From Agapanthus africanus (lineage: Eukaryota > Streptophyta > Magnoliopsida > Asparagales > Amaryllidaceae), in contig CM057342.1 in NCBI GenBank assembly GCA_030015575.1, forward strand, positions 621,579,348 through 621,643,347: a stretch of 64,000 nucleotides of DNA. Direction: 5' to 3'. The stretch's first letter is position 1; each line of letters begins with the position of its first letter. Positions 1 through 10,545 of this stretch are shown here, in pieces. The translations under genes and the position numbers were made by a program. The notes under the pieces are model-generated. The model saw only the letters and a list, made by a program, of their open reading frames with translations. It did not search any database and was not told where the DNA came from.

Positions 1-310
1 GACTTGTTTAGAGTGTTCTCTTCGGTTTTACGAAGTTGCGAGCTTGGACGGAGAACTCCGTGGTGGATCGTCGTGGACGCGAGAGGACTTCAAGAGGACC
101 TCCATTCAACACCCAAAAGACCAAGGAGTCCAGCGAAAGGGAGCTACAAAGGTTGTAGTCTCGAAACCCTAGTTTAGTTCGCTTTAATTTTCCGAAACCC
201 TAATTTTCTAGGATCGATTCCATTGCATGCTTGCTTAGCACCATAAAAACTTGAACTTTGTGACATGTGATGCTTCCAAACTCATTATAGGGTGCTAGGC
301 AAACCTAACA
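1..310 (+). repeat. Angela-1 5' LTR, 3'-terminal part
   Basis: These bases match 8535-8814 almost exactly. The LTR ends in ACA at 310, one base before the primer-binding site. Judging from the 3' LTR length (about 2.06 kb), roughly 1.75 kb of this LTR lies upstream of the window. Confidence 0.9.
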
Positions 311-311
311 A

Positions 312-324
312 TGGTATCAGAGCC
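312..324 (+). promoter_or_regulatory. Primer-binding site (initiator Met tRNA) of Angela-1
   Basis: TGGTATCAGAGCC follows the LTR after a one-base spacer. It is the standard Ty1/copia primer site, complementary to the 3' end of initiator methionine tRNA. Confidence 0.93.
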
Positions 325-508
325 GACCTAGAACATTAGGCGACGCTTTTACGAAGTAAAAATCCCGATCGGACAAAAATACGATTTTTTGGACCCTCTC
401 TGGACAAATTTTAAAATCTGACATTTTTCAGAATTAAAAATACTTAAAAAATACAGCAGGGAAAACTAAGAATAATGGTAAAATACGATCAAGTGAACTG
501 TTCATATG

Positions 509-555
509 GCCGCGGAACCGCGGCAATTCCTTGCTTAGGCCGCGGATCCGTGGCC
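509..555. repeat. Paired CCGCGG palindromes in the Angela-1 leader
   Basis: Two GC palindromes, GGCCGCGGAACCGCGGC (509-524 region) and GGCCGCGGATCCGTGGCC (538-555), lie around a TTGCTTA spacer. The arms can also pair with each other. Comparable pairs occur in Angela-2 (40225-40268) and in the Athila LTR (58305-58354). Confidence 0.8.
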
Positions 556-2809
556 GTACAGTGGCATCTTGCTATAAAAATTGCACCATAATTCCTAGTT
601 CTGATTGTATACTGTTTTAGGTATGTTTAATCTGAATATAGTACTGTATTTTCTGGAGATGGTTTTGGACGCGTAGTTTTGATCGGTATTTTCATTTCGT
701 AGCTTTTCCGGGTAAATTAGAAAGTGTTGAAGTGTTTGAACGAGTATCATTTACTCACTATTCACGGGGTTTAAATGCTTTGAAGATACGTGCAAGTCTT
801 TTTGTGGTGGTCCCTCTAGAAGACAACAAACCTTAACTCGATTATGTGACCGTCTTGAACTGTCCTTTGAACCTTAGGGTTTGGGACAGTACGGCGTGCC
901 ATATGTGAGGCGTTGGCTTGACCCTTCTACGGCTGGACCGCTACTACTGTGTCACACTTCGGATTTTTTGAACCCTGCTCAAGTGTTGAGCTTTAGTGAA
1001 TCTTGGGTACTTGATCGTTCGTTCGAAAACTTTAATACTGTCTGTTTATCTGGAATGTGATACAATATGTGGAATTCATATAGTTTAGGCATGAAATACG
1101 AAATATGTGATATTTCGCATTTATGATGTCTAAAGAGAATCTGGATTCCAAATATTGTAGTTTTACACTTTCTTTTCTGTGACCGTAAGTGTAGTATGTT
1201 CGATATCGCCGGTTTCGTTGCTATACGTCAACGACAATTGGGGTATGCATACTTACTTACGTTTATGCTATGTGATATTATGTGTTGCTGAGATATGATG
1301 TGCAGGATTGTCGCGATTGAATAGCCGGGGGTTTTTATGTGAGATGAGAGTTTTATATTTTCATTCATGTAAATTCAAATGTAATGTAATATTCTTTTAT
1401 TTGGGGCACTTCCGGGTTGAGGTTGTGTTACCAGTGTTGTATATTATTTACTTTTCCGCATTAGGATTGACCCAAGGTGGGGAGCACAAGTGACCGGGTT
1501 CTGGGGTTCAGTGGGAGGCCATCTCGAGGAGTAGAGAACGGGTCTCCTAAACTCCAGAATTGGCAGGGTCACTTGCCGCTCTCGTAGGGGTCCAGGGTGT
1601 GGGCTTGGCTATTCATCGCGACTGTGGAATCCGTATTTTCTATTCTGGCTAAATACTAAATACGGACGTCCTAGTATATCCCACGTTATATCTATGTTTC
1701 TGCTGCCTGTGTTCTGTGATATCTGAGACGAATGACATATTATATATATGATATATAGTAGACGTTGCTTATGTTTTACACCCGCGCTAGTCCCGTCCCG
1801 GTATACCGTTAGTTAAGTAACCTAACGGTGCATAACGGAACATTGCGGCGAATGCGGATGGCATAAGCATACGTGTTATTTTCGTTTCTTTTTCTGTGAT
1901 TGGCTTAAGGACTTAAATGATGGGATTACATTAATGTGATTAATGTAAAGAAAATAAACCTAAAAAGATGTTGTAGAATCGGATTTGAAAACCACTCGGC
2001 TATTTATGAAAAAGCTATATTTTAAAACTGCGGAGCTTAAGCCACTCCTTTTGAAAACCATTTGATTCTACAACGATATCAAGCTCAAAGCGTTAAAGAT
2101 TTTCTTAAAAATCATCCGCAACCCTCCGTCATTTTAGGAAGTAGAGTACTTAGTATTCGTGCTACGTTTGTTGACTATAGTTAAGGCGTAGTGTACGGTA
2201 GCTAAGTGATGTCTTCCTACAATGCATATGATGCAGATTAATTAGGACATTCTTATGACTTTGTTGACCATAGTTAAGGGTCATATGAGTGGGTCTAATT
2301 AATCAAGAAATGACGGGTAGAGCTTGACTGGTACTTATGATTTGTTGACCTTAGTTAAGGTCATAGGTACTAGGGGTAAAAACTACATCGGGAATTTCAA
2401 GAGTTGAAATTTGCAATGAGATTGCATACCTTCCATGTGATGGTTGGATCTCGATCCCACTGTGGGCAATAGTTGCCCCTAGGAGAGTTTTACAGTTTAC
2501 AATTAGCTAACTCATTAGGTGTCTGGAAAGGTGTTAACGGGGCTCCGCCTCTGGGAAAACGAGGTTTACTCTAATTAGGTCCGTGCGAAAGCACGGGGAA
2601 CCTCCCTCAAGTACCGACACTGGCCTGGCTGAACGGTTAGCGAAGTTGTAGACTGTAATTAATCCTGGCTAGTTTTTCTTTTTAAGGTTTGAAAGAAAAA
2701 CTCGATAAAAGCAGTGGGAAACATCGATTAGACAAGATAATAACCAATCTGATCTATGCAAGAGCTTTCGCTGAGTGTATTCTTTTCTCTCTCTTAATGG
2801 CAGATACCC

Positions 2810-3694
2810 ATGACTGGACTCAAGCTTTTACTAGATAAAAACAAACTGAATGGGACCAACTATAAAGACTGGCTGAGGAATCTGAAAATCGCCTTGACTT
2901 ATGATAAAGTATCATATGTCCTCACGGCTTCAGCCCCGCCCGTCCCTGGTCCAAAATCCTCAGTTGCGGACATTGAAGTCCGCAAGACGTGGGACGCTGA
3001 CTGTGCCACGGCCACATGCCTCGCGCTTGCATCGATGGATAACACACATCAAAAGCAGCACGAGGACATGGACATTCACGGTATATTGCTCCATACAAAG
3101 GAGTTGTATGGGGAGCAATCCCGCGTATTACGATACGAAGCATCAAAGAAATTGTTTCAGATGCGAATGGCCCCTGGCACACCAGTAGGAGACCATGTTC
3201 TGAAGATGATAGCTCTCATAGAAGAGCTTGAGGACCTTGAATGGACGATGGACAATGAACAATATATAGATATTATTCTGCAGTCCCTCCCCTCCACCTT
3301 TGCTCAGTTCATAGTGAACTTCAACATGCATGGCATGGAGAAGGACCTCCCTGAACTCCTTAACATGTTAAGGAATGCAGAGAGCACTATGAAGTTAGCA
3401 AAAACTCCCGTTATGACTATTGGACAGTCTTCATCTTCTCGTCCGAAAGCCAAGGCCAAGGGAAAGAAAAAGAAGAAACCCACTAATCCTAAGGGCGGAG
3501 TTAAAAAGGAAAAGGGAAAGGGAAAGTCCAAGGCTGGAGACTCGGGGAAGGGCGAATATTTTCATTGCCACAAGACAGGACATTGGAAGCGCAATTGCAC
3601 GGAGTACTTAAGTCTCAAGAAGAAGCATGGTGATGCTTCTGCTTCAGGTGCGTTTGTGACTGAAAACTGTTTTTCTATAAACTCTGCTTCCTAG
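2810..3694 (+). CDS. gag: Angela-1 GAG (capsid/nucleocapsid)
   Basis: 294 residues, encoding the structural protein of the virus-like particle. The N-terminal half reads as a copia GAG core (LNGTNYKDWLRNLKIAL; DILQSLPSTFAQFIVNF). A lysine-rich linker (about residues 214-245) follows, then a nucleocapsid zinc knuckle. The knuckle is imperfect: C253, H258 and C263 are present, but the first cysteine of the CX2CX4HX4C pattern is Y250. The start ATG at 2810 matches the usual copia start before the LLLDKNKLNG motif; a short out-of-frame ATG ORF begins just upstream. The frame ends at TAG (3692-3694), and pol continues in the same frame directly after it. Confidence 0.9.
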   Translation: MTGLKLLLDKNKLNGTNYKDWLRNLKIALTYDKVSYVLTASAPPVPGPKSSVADIEVRKTWDADCATATCLALASMDNTHQKQHEDMDIHGILLHTKELYGEQSRVLRYEASKKLFQMRMAPGTPVGDHVLKMIALIEELEDLEWTMDNEQYIDIILQSLPSTFAQFIVNFNMHGMEKDLPELLNMLRNAESTMKLAKTPVMTIGQSSSSRPKAKAKGKKKKKPTNPKGGVKKEKGKGKSKAGDSGKGEYFHCHKTGHWKRNCTEYLSLKKKHGDASASGAFVTENCFSINSAS

Positions 3695-6600
3695 GTATTG
3701 GATACCGGTTCAGGTTCTCACATTTGCAATTCTATGCAGGGGCTGAGAAATAGCAAGGTTTTGAGGACAGGTGACCATACTCTCCGCGTTGGAAATGGTT
3801 CCAATGTACATACAGTCGCAGTGGGAGAGTATCACTTGGGGTTGCCATCTGGATGTATTTTGGTTTTAAATCCATGTTATTTTGTACCAAGTATGCTATG
3901 TAATAAAATATCCGTTTCTTTGTTGGACAATGAAGGGTATAATTTTGTATTGCAGAATAATGTTATGAACATTAACCTGAATCAAAAGTTGGTTGGGTAT
4001 GGTACACTAAACAACGGAATATATGTCCTAAATCAACACACAGTTTTCAGTATACAACACACTAATAAAAGAAAATTTTCAGAATTAAATGAAGCTTTTC
4101 TTTGGCACTGTAGACTTGGTCATATTAACGAAACAAGACTAAACAAGTTACACAAAGATGGATATTTAAACTCTTTTGAATATAAATCTTATGCGACTTG
4201 CCAGTCTTGTATCAAGGGTAAAATGACCAAAACTCCGTTTACCGGACACGGAGAAAGAGCTACTCAGCTCCTGGGCCTCATACATAGTGATGTATGTGGG
4301 CCAATGTCTACACAGGCTAGAGGCGGTTTTTCATACTTCATTACGTTCACTAACGATTTCTCAAGATTCAGTCATGTATTTTTATTAAAGCACAAGTCCG
4401 AAGCTTTCGAGAAATTCATTGAATATAAACAAGAAGTAGAAAAACAAACCGGCTTGAGTATAAAGATGCTTCGATCAGATCGAGGTGGTGAATATCTCAG
4501 TACAGAATTTGCACACTTCCTAAAAGAGAATGGGATTCTCTCTCAGCTCACTCCTCCTTACACACCACAGCACAACGGTGTGTCAGAACGACGGAATAGG
4601 ACCCTATTAGATATGGTCTGGTCCATGATGAGTGACGCTGAGTTACCCGTCTCGTTTTGGGGGCATGCATTGGAGACTGCAGCGTTTCTACTAAATAGGG
4701 TTCCAACCAAAGCCGTGTCTACCACATCATATGAGATATGGCATGGGAAGAGACCATCTCTTAAGAGAATTAAGATTTGGGGTTGCCCGGCCTATGTTAA
4801 AAAGCAGAATCCGGACAAACTCGATACACGGTCAGTCTTATGTAACTTTGTGGGATATCCAAAGAATTCTTATGGATATCTATTCTACCACAAAGAGGAA
4901 CAAAAAGTGTTTGTTTCTCAGTATGCCACATTCTTGGAAAAAGAGTTTTTCACAGATAAAGATAATGGCGAGGTGGTAGATCTAGAAGAGGTTCTAGAGA
5001 CACAAACTACAAATGACGATTTGGTTGAACCAGCTGTTGCAACAGAAACTGAAGAACGTCGGCCACTCCGTAGGTCTGGTAGGACTTCTCGCCCACCGAA
5101 GAGGTACTACGGTTTCCTCATTGATGGTAACGGAGAAGATTGCATCATGGATGATGATGATCCTACCAGTTTTCAGCAAGCTATCACGAGTAAAGACTCT
5201 GTGAAGTGGCTGGATGCCATGAGATCCGAAATGGAGTCTATGTACACCAACAAAGTGTGGACTTTGGACGTTGTACCCCCTGGGGTAAAACCTGTGGGGT
5301 GCAAATGGATCTTTAAAAGAAAGATTGGTGTAGATGGGCAGGTGGAGACCTATAAGGCAAGACTTGTGGCGAAGGGTTTTCGTCAAAGACCAGGTTTGGA
5401 CTATGACAAGACTTTTTCTCCCGTAGCCATGCTTAAATCCATTCGGATCCTACTTGCTATTGCTGCTCACTACGACTATGAAATCTGGCAGATGGACGTT
5501 AAAACCGCATTTCTAAATAGAAATTTGGAAGAATGCGTTTATATGGATCAGCCAGAGAGCTTCATTGATAGTGGGAGCAGCGGGAAAGCATGTAAATTGG
5601 TTAAATCCATATATGGGTTAAAGCAGGCATCACGGAGTTGGAACATCTATTTCGATGATGTTATCAAAGAGTTTGATTTCATCAAAAATCCAGATGAACC
5701 TTGTGTTTATAAGAAGGCTGTAGGGAGAGCTGTCACATTCCTCGTATTGTACGTGGACGACATTCTTCTGATAGGAAATGATATTCCTATGCTACAGTCG
5801 GTCGAATCTTTCTTATCACTGAGGTTCTCCATGAAGGACCTGGGTGATGCCACGTACATTCTGGGCATTAGGATCTATAGGGATAGATCCAAAAAGTTAT
5901 TGGGATTGTCCCAAACCAAGTACATTGACACCATCCTAAAAAGGTTTAGTATGGAAGACTCCAAGCGGGGTGCCTTACCCGCTTGCCATGGGGTCACTCT
6001 CTCCAAGGATTCTTGTCCAAAGACCGATGAAGAGAGAGCTCGCATGAGTATTATACCCTATGCTTCGGCAGTAGGATCTATAATGTATGCGATGTTATGT
6101 ACACGCCCAGATGTAGCTTATGCACTTAGTGTAGTAAGCAGGTATCAATCCAACCCAGGGGAGAATCACTGGACAGCTGTGAAGAACATTCTTAAGTACT
6201 TGCGAAGGACTAAAGAATTGTTCTTGGTGTATGGTAATGGAGATCTCCAAATGGAGGCCTTTACCGATTCAAGCTTCCAGAGTGATAAGGACGACAGCAA
6301 ATCTATCTCTGGGTTTGTATTTACCCTCAATGGAGGGGCGGTGAGTTGGAAGAGTTCCAAACAAGATACCGTTGCAGACTCTACGATGGAAGCTGAGTAC
6401 ATTGCTGCAAATGATGCTGCCAAGGAAGCCGTCTGGATGAAGAAGTTCGTCTTGGAGCTAGGAATAGTTCCAACCATTATTGATCCAATACCTTTGTATT
6501 GTGACAATAATGGGGCTATGGCGTTAGCCAAGGAGCCCAGATCCCATCAGCGGTCCAGACATATCCTGAGGCGTTTTTATTTGATCCGGGAGATTGTAGA

Positions 6601-6736
6601 TCGCCGCGAGATCGAGATTAGGAGGGTAGACACAAAGAATAACGCCGCGGATCCATTCACCAAGGCCCTCCCTCAGCCGCAGCATGAGCGACTTTTTGAG
6701 ATGTTGGGTGTGAGATACGCCAATAACTGGCCTTAG
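3695..6736 (+). CDS. pol: Angela-1 POL: protease, integrase, reverse transcriptase, RNase H
   Basis: About 1,013 codons with no stop, opening directly after the gag TAG in the same frame. In order (numbering from the codon at 3698): an aspartic protease active site DTGSGSH at the start; the integrase HHCC zinc finger (H137, CRLGH, CQSC); the integrase core with HSDVCGP, RSDRGGEY and GVSERRNR; the RT, including AFLNRNLEE and YVDD at residues 685-688; then RNase H (DSSFQS, TMEAEYIAA) and the usual ADPFTKALP tail. All catalytic signatures are present, so this copy may encode active enzymes. No ATG opens the ORF, so expression needs readthrough of the TAG, splicing or reinitiation. It ends 14 bases before the 3' LTR, overlapping no other gene. 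Confidence 0.93.
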   Translation, partial: VLDTGSGSHICNSMQGLRNSKVLRTGDHTLRVGNGSNVHTVAVGEYHLGLPSGCILVLNPCYFVPSMLCNKISVSLLDNEGYNFVLQNNVMNINLNQKLVGYGTLNNGIYVLNQHTVFSIQHTNKRKFSELNEAFLWHCRLGHINETRLNKLHKDGYLNSFEYKSYATCQSCIKGKMTKTPFTGHGERATQLLGLIHSDVCGPMSTQARGGFSYFITFTNDFSRFSHVFLLKHKSEAFEKFIEYKQEVEKQTGLSIKMLRSDRGGEYLSTEFAHFLKENGILSQLTPPYTPQHNGVSERRNRTLLDMVWSMMSDAELPVSFWGHALETAAFLLNRVPTKAVSTTSYEIWHGKRPSLKRIKIWGCPAYVKKQNPDKLDTRSVLCNFVGYPKNSYGYLFYHKEEQKVFVSQYATFLEKEFFTDKDNGEVVDLEEVLETQTTNDDLVEPAVATETEERRPLRRSGRTSRPPKRYYGFLIDGNGEDCIMDDDDPTSFQQAITSKDSVKWLDAMRSEMESMYTNKVWTLDVVPPGVKPVGCKWIFKRKIGVDGQVETYKARLVAKGFRQRPGLDYDKTFSPVAMLKSIRILLAIAAHYDYEIWQMDVKTAFLNRNLEECVYMDQPESFIDSGSSGKACKLVKSIYGLKQASRSWNIYFDDVIKEFDFIKNPDEPCVYKKAVGRAVTFLVLYVDDILLIGNDIPMLQSVESFLSLRFSMKDLGDATYILGIRIYRDRSKKLLGLSQTKYIDTILKRFSMEDSKRGALPACHGVTLSKDSCPKTDEERARMSIIPYASAVGSIMYAMLCTRPDVAYALSVVSRYQSNPGENHWTAVKNILKYLRRTKELFLVYGNGDLQMEAFTDSSFQSDKDDSKSISGFVFTLNGGAVSWKSSKQDTVADSTMEAEYIAANDAAKEAVWMKKFVLELGIVPTIIDPIPLYCDNNGAMALAKEPRSHQRSRHILRRFYLIREIVDRREIEIRRVDTKNNAADPFTKALPQPQHERLFEMLGVRYANNWP

Positions 6737-6739
6737 TGC

Positions 6740-6749
6740 AAGTGGGAGA
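6740..6749 (+). promoter_or_regulatory. Polypurine tract of Angela-1
   Basis: AAGTGGGAGA sits immediately upstream of the 3' LTR and would prime plus-strand DNA synthesis. The identical tract occurs at 46036-46045 in Angela-2 and inverted at 37432-37443 in Angela-3. Confidence 0.85.
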
Positions 6750-6750
6750 T

Positions 6751-8814
6751 TATTGGATATATGTATGCCCTAGAGACCATTATATGATAGTGGATGTATC
6801 TATACATGTATATATATATATATATATTCAGTATGCATTCTTGCTCGACATAATAGTATGCTATCTGGTTATTCTTTATCTGACATGTTGATTTGATCAT
6901 GCTTTTATTCATTCATACATGCTGATAAAGCCCTGAGGATATCGGCTTGACTACTCTGATTATGATGGAGATCATACTAGTGGGATATCTGTAGTCTATA
7001 AGCATATCCTGGAACGTCCCTAGTCGTAGGTATATCGAGACGGGGCATTGATATACCAGAGTAGACTAGCGTATATGATACTAGACCCATACGATGGGCG
7101 ATGAATGTTCCCACATTCATCGATGTTTGACATCAAGATCATATACGGGTGCTCAGTGGTGACTGGGTACACTGGACGGACTCACCGAGAACTCCTATAT
7201 GGAATTATATCTATCGTCGAATAGCAGTTCTCAGGTGACACTGGTACAGGTTAGTCTGTAGACCCGAGATCGTCATAGAGTCTTGTGTGTTCTCCCACTG
7301 TACTTTGATTGTCACCCTACCACGGCTCTACTGAGTCGTGCAAACAGGTGGCCGTTGGGTACAGTCCCGAGACACACGAAGGCAATGAGCGATAGGAGGG
7401 GTTTTCGTCTCTCCCGGTATTGGGAGTTGATGCTGTGCTGTGCCCGACTGGTTATATCAGTAAGTCCCTGGCCAGGGCTGCTGAGAATTGCTGATAAGTG
7501 TTATCAGTAGTTTCTTGATCTGTTATAGACCATTCACCGGCACGACTTATTGAGTTATTAGGGTCGACGTGACCATCCCTAGGCTCGATATGCAGCATAT
7601 CTGACGAAGAGACCGGACTGTACGGTAGTGTTGCCGGTTGGCTCGACGGGAGTTGTAGCAGGTTCGCTTGTTTTCTTCTGATCGCTCAATACCCGGGTAG
7701 CCGTTACGTTTAGCTGATCGCTTGCGGCTTGGGGGACTTGATATGATCATTACCCTCTGCCGGCGTATTGACGAGTCTTAGAGTCCCACAAAGGAGTTAC
7801 CCAGTCCAGGCGAAACGTTGTGGTGCGCGTATGCAATATGCGCATGCACCCGATTAAAATATGCATATATGATATCGGACATTGATCGGGCGGCCTTCTT
7901 TTGGTGGGGTCATATGAGATATGACCGGATTGATAAATCAAGTGTTGATTTATCATTTAACCATTAGTTTTCTCACTTAAAACCTTTCATGGACATGATG
8001 GATGTATGCATGTGTGTATATGTTTCTTTCTTTCTATCTAGTTTCATGCACATGTGGATGTGCATACATGCATACACACATACACCCATCTATCATGGTT
8101 GTTAGCACATGGAAATGGTGGCAATATAAGACTCACACCATAGATTAAGTGATGGTTTTTTATTTAATTTTGGATTTAAAACAAAATGAAAAGAAAAGGA
8201 TAATCATTTCTAGCTTCTACACTCTTCATTTAACCTAACCAAGCTCACCTACCTCTAACCATGGGTTATCCTTCTCTTTATCATTTAAAACTCAAGTTAA
8301 ATAAACTCTCCATCACTTAACCATGGTTGGACATGAGAAGAAATAAAATATATAAAGATATATTTCATTTCTTTTCTATGGTTATCATATTAACCCTTGT
8401 TCAAAGAAAGCCTCCATCTTCATCCTCCTTCTTCCTTTTGCTCTCTAGTTTTTTTTTAGTGAGTAATACACACTTAAAGAAAGGTTTTTGAAGTGAGAAC
8501 CTTAACCACAACTTCATTATACACAAGTTTAGCCGACTTTTTTAGAGTGTTCTCTTCGGTTTTACGAAGTTGCGAGCTTGGACGGAGAACTCCGTGGTGG
8601 ATCGTCGTGGACGCGAGAGGACTTCAAGAGGACCTCCATTCAACACCCAAGAGACCAAGGAGTCCAGCGAAAGGGAGCTACAAAGGTTGTAGTCTCGAAA
8701 CCCTAGTTTAGTTCGCTTTAATTTTCCGAAACCCTAATTTTCTAGGATCGATTCCATTGCATGCTTGCTTAGCACCATAAAAACTTGAACTTTGTGACAT
8801 GTGATGCTTCCAAA
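6751..8814 (+). repeat. Angela-1 3' LTR
   Basis: About 2.06 kb. It starts TATTGG, probably TGTTGG with a point change. It contains a TA microsatellite (about 6808-6832), an AT-rich palindrome GATAAATCAAGTGTTGATTT (from 7931), imperfect inverted TATGCATG repeats (about 7996-8095) and a TATA-like TATATAAAG (8349-8357) that could serve the promoter. The last 30 or so bases expected from the 5' LTR are missing after 8814. Confidence 0.88.
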
Positions 8815-10545
8815 TAGGTTTGCCTAGCACCACAATCTGTAGGGTGTTTTTCGTCACCCCATTGAGATGGGAATACGCGCGCGCTCTTCAGGCGCATTAC
8901 AGATTCCCCCTGCCTAGAGATAGGCTGGGTTTTATTGATTGCGGGGATCCGAATCTCCGGCAGCCGCGGACTAAGCTGCCGTTAATTACCCCTCGCCTTT
9001 GGAGCGAAAGAACCTCCGATTGACAGGTCAAACAGGTCATGCGAACTCAATGTGCAGTGTAGGTGTGTCTTGAAGGGTTTTTGGATATATCGGGGGGCCC
9101 GCAGAGTTTTTAAGGCGGTCCCGCTACCCAGATAGCGTGCTGGGGGTCAAGGGGGCTAGCAGCCCTTTTGCGGGGTCCGGGGCAGCGTCCCGTTAGAAAT
9201 TTTTTCTAATGGGGGACAGTGTTGTAGAGTATGTGTGTGTCTATATGTATATATACATACATATATATATATATATAAGGAAAGGGCATCCAAAGGATGC
9301 GTGGGAGAAAGAACAACGCCTCACGTGCGCGGCACGCGGGCGCTCGAATGCTGGCGCTATCGCCTTGGGCACTGGCGCTTTGGGCGCCAGGGCGCTAGCG
9401 CACAAAGCGCTAGCGCCTTGCGTGCCAGACACATAGGCGCTCGGGCGCTAGAGCTCAAAGCGCTAGCGCCTCACGTGCTAGGCACGTGGGCGCTCGGGCG
9501 CTAGCGCCTCACGTGCTAGGCACGTGGGCGCTCGGGCGCTAGCGCCTCACGTACCAAGCACGTGGACGCTCAGGCGCTCGCGCTTTGGGCGCTTAGGCGC
9601 TAGCGCCAAACGTGCCAGGTACGTGGGCGCTCGGGCGCTACGCCACACGTGCCAGGCGCTAGCGCTACACGTGCCAAGCACGTGGACGCTCAGGCGCTAG
9701 CGCATGTGCCACGCACGTGGGCGCTCGAGCGCTCGCGCTTTGGGCGCTCGGGTGCTGGGCGGCAAAAGGGACTTGGTCCCTGCACTGGGAGTTGTACTCC
9801 CAGAAAGAAATACTTATTATTTTGTATATATATATGTATATATATATATATGAGGAGTTAAACTCCTAAGATATTTTTGAAGCTGATGAAGGGGCTTCTT
9901 CCCTTGAGCCCTGGATATTCTCCAAAGTGGGGTCTTTGGAGATGGGTCTCCTTCTTTCTCCTTTGTTGGCCGGCTCTTGGATAACAAGAGGGGTGAAATT
10001 TTAAAAATATCTCCTTTTTAAGATCTGATGGAAGATCCAAGCTCCCTTTTTATGGGTTTTGTGGTGAAAAACTATTTACTTTTGGAAAAGGAAGAGTAAA
10101 ACTCTTGATTTTATTCAAAAGAAAGAAGAAGGTTTAGAACCTTGAGAAAGGAGAAGGAGGCACAGACCTTGTTTTTTTTTAGAGAGAGAGAAAGATCCTG
10201 AGATATTTTCATTTTCTTTGCCTTTATATACTATACACTTTACATATAGCCCCTTGGGCTTTACAAAATGGTATTTTGCCCATCCATGCCTCATGTGCTA
10301 TTTATTTTTGCACATAAGCCATGAGTTTTATAAAAATTTGGCTTTATACCCACTTTCCTTACATTTATTTATAGAAATAAAAAAAAATACACCAAAAATT
10401 TTTATTTTGGCACGGGAGGGAGGCCGGCCGCTTCATGTTCGGGCTCGACTTGGGCATGGGCCTACTAGCTTGGGCTTGGGCCCGCTTACTTGGGGTTGAC
10501 CTTGACCTTGACTTGGTCAACCGGGGTGCAAATTTTGACCCCAAC
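8815..10545. other. Unassigned, LTR-like intergenic sequence
   Basis: I see no supportable gene. The block has a TGTAGGG start (8837) and a CCCCAACA end (about 10546) that could be degenerate LTR termini, a TATA-like TTTATATACTATA (about 10221) and GC-rich hairpin text around 9090-9200. This resembles plant LTR sequence, but no target-site duplication was found. It carries two TA microsatellites (about 9245-9278 and 9823-9850) and the minisatellite at 9300-9760. It ends where Tork-like integrase coding begins. ORFs here run through repeats and are not credible. Confidence 0.4.
9300..9760. repeat. GC-rich minisatellite, 38-bp core unit
   Basis: Three adjacent units repeat at exactly 38 bases (TCACGTGCTA at 9471 and 9509, and its variant at 9547). 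Diverged or expanded units lie on both sides. Each carries the palindromes GGCGCTAGCGCC and CACGTG (G-box core). The GC content contrasts strongly with the surrounding DNA. Confidence 0.88.

Larger units (their letters stand above)
311..2809 (+). other. Angela-1 untranslated leader
   Basis: About 2.5 kb between the primer site and gag, with no credible coding region. It aligns with the Angela-2 leader (40023-42755) and, inverted, with that of Angela-3 (50590-53025). It holds paired CCGCGG palindromes (509-555) and three copies of a TTGAC-based motif (2168-2187, 2259-2280, 2341-2360). A pyrimidine-rich stretch (about 2778-2796) ends just before gag. A 61-codon ORF at 1308 is probably chance. 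Confidence 0.8.
1..8814 (+). mobile_element. Angela-1: Ty1/copia LTR retrotransposon, Angela/BARE-like, 5' LTR truncated by window
   Basis: The order is LTR, initiator-Met tRNA primer site, long leader, gag, protease-integrase-RT-RNase H, polypurine tract, LTR. Integrase before RT defines Ty1/copia. Two features recall the Angela/BARE lineage: the LTR opening (TGGATATATGTATGCCCTAGAG) and gag text such as GTNYKDWLRNLKIAL. The lineage is assigned from memory of the family, not from a search. Comparing bases 1-290 with 8535-8814, the two LTRs differ at only about three positions, so insertion looks recent. The left flank is outside the window, so no target-site duplication can be checked. The right end is abnormal (see the finding at 8803-8832). 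Confidence 0.9.

Noticed and set aside
1308-1493. Small ORF in the Angela-1 leader, with a similar one at 41057 in Angela-2
   Set aside because: The DNA is similar, but the frames and ends differ (61 versus 105 codons). No sign of protein-level conservation.
9209-9504. Overlapping ORFs of 75-89 codons
   Set aside because: They run through a TA microsatellite and the 38-bp minisatellite and are open because of repeat composition; no known domain.
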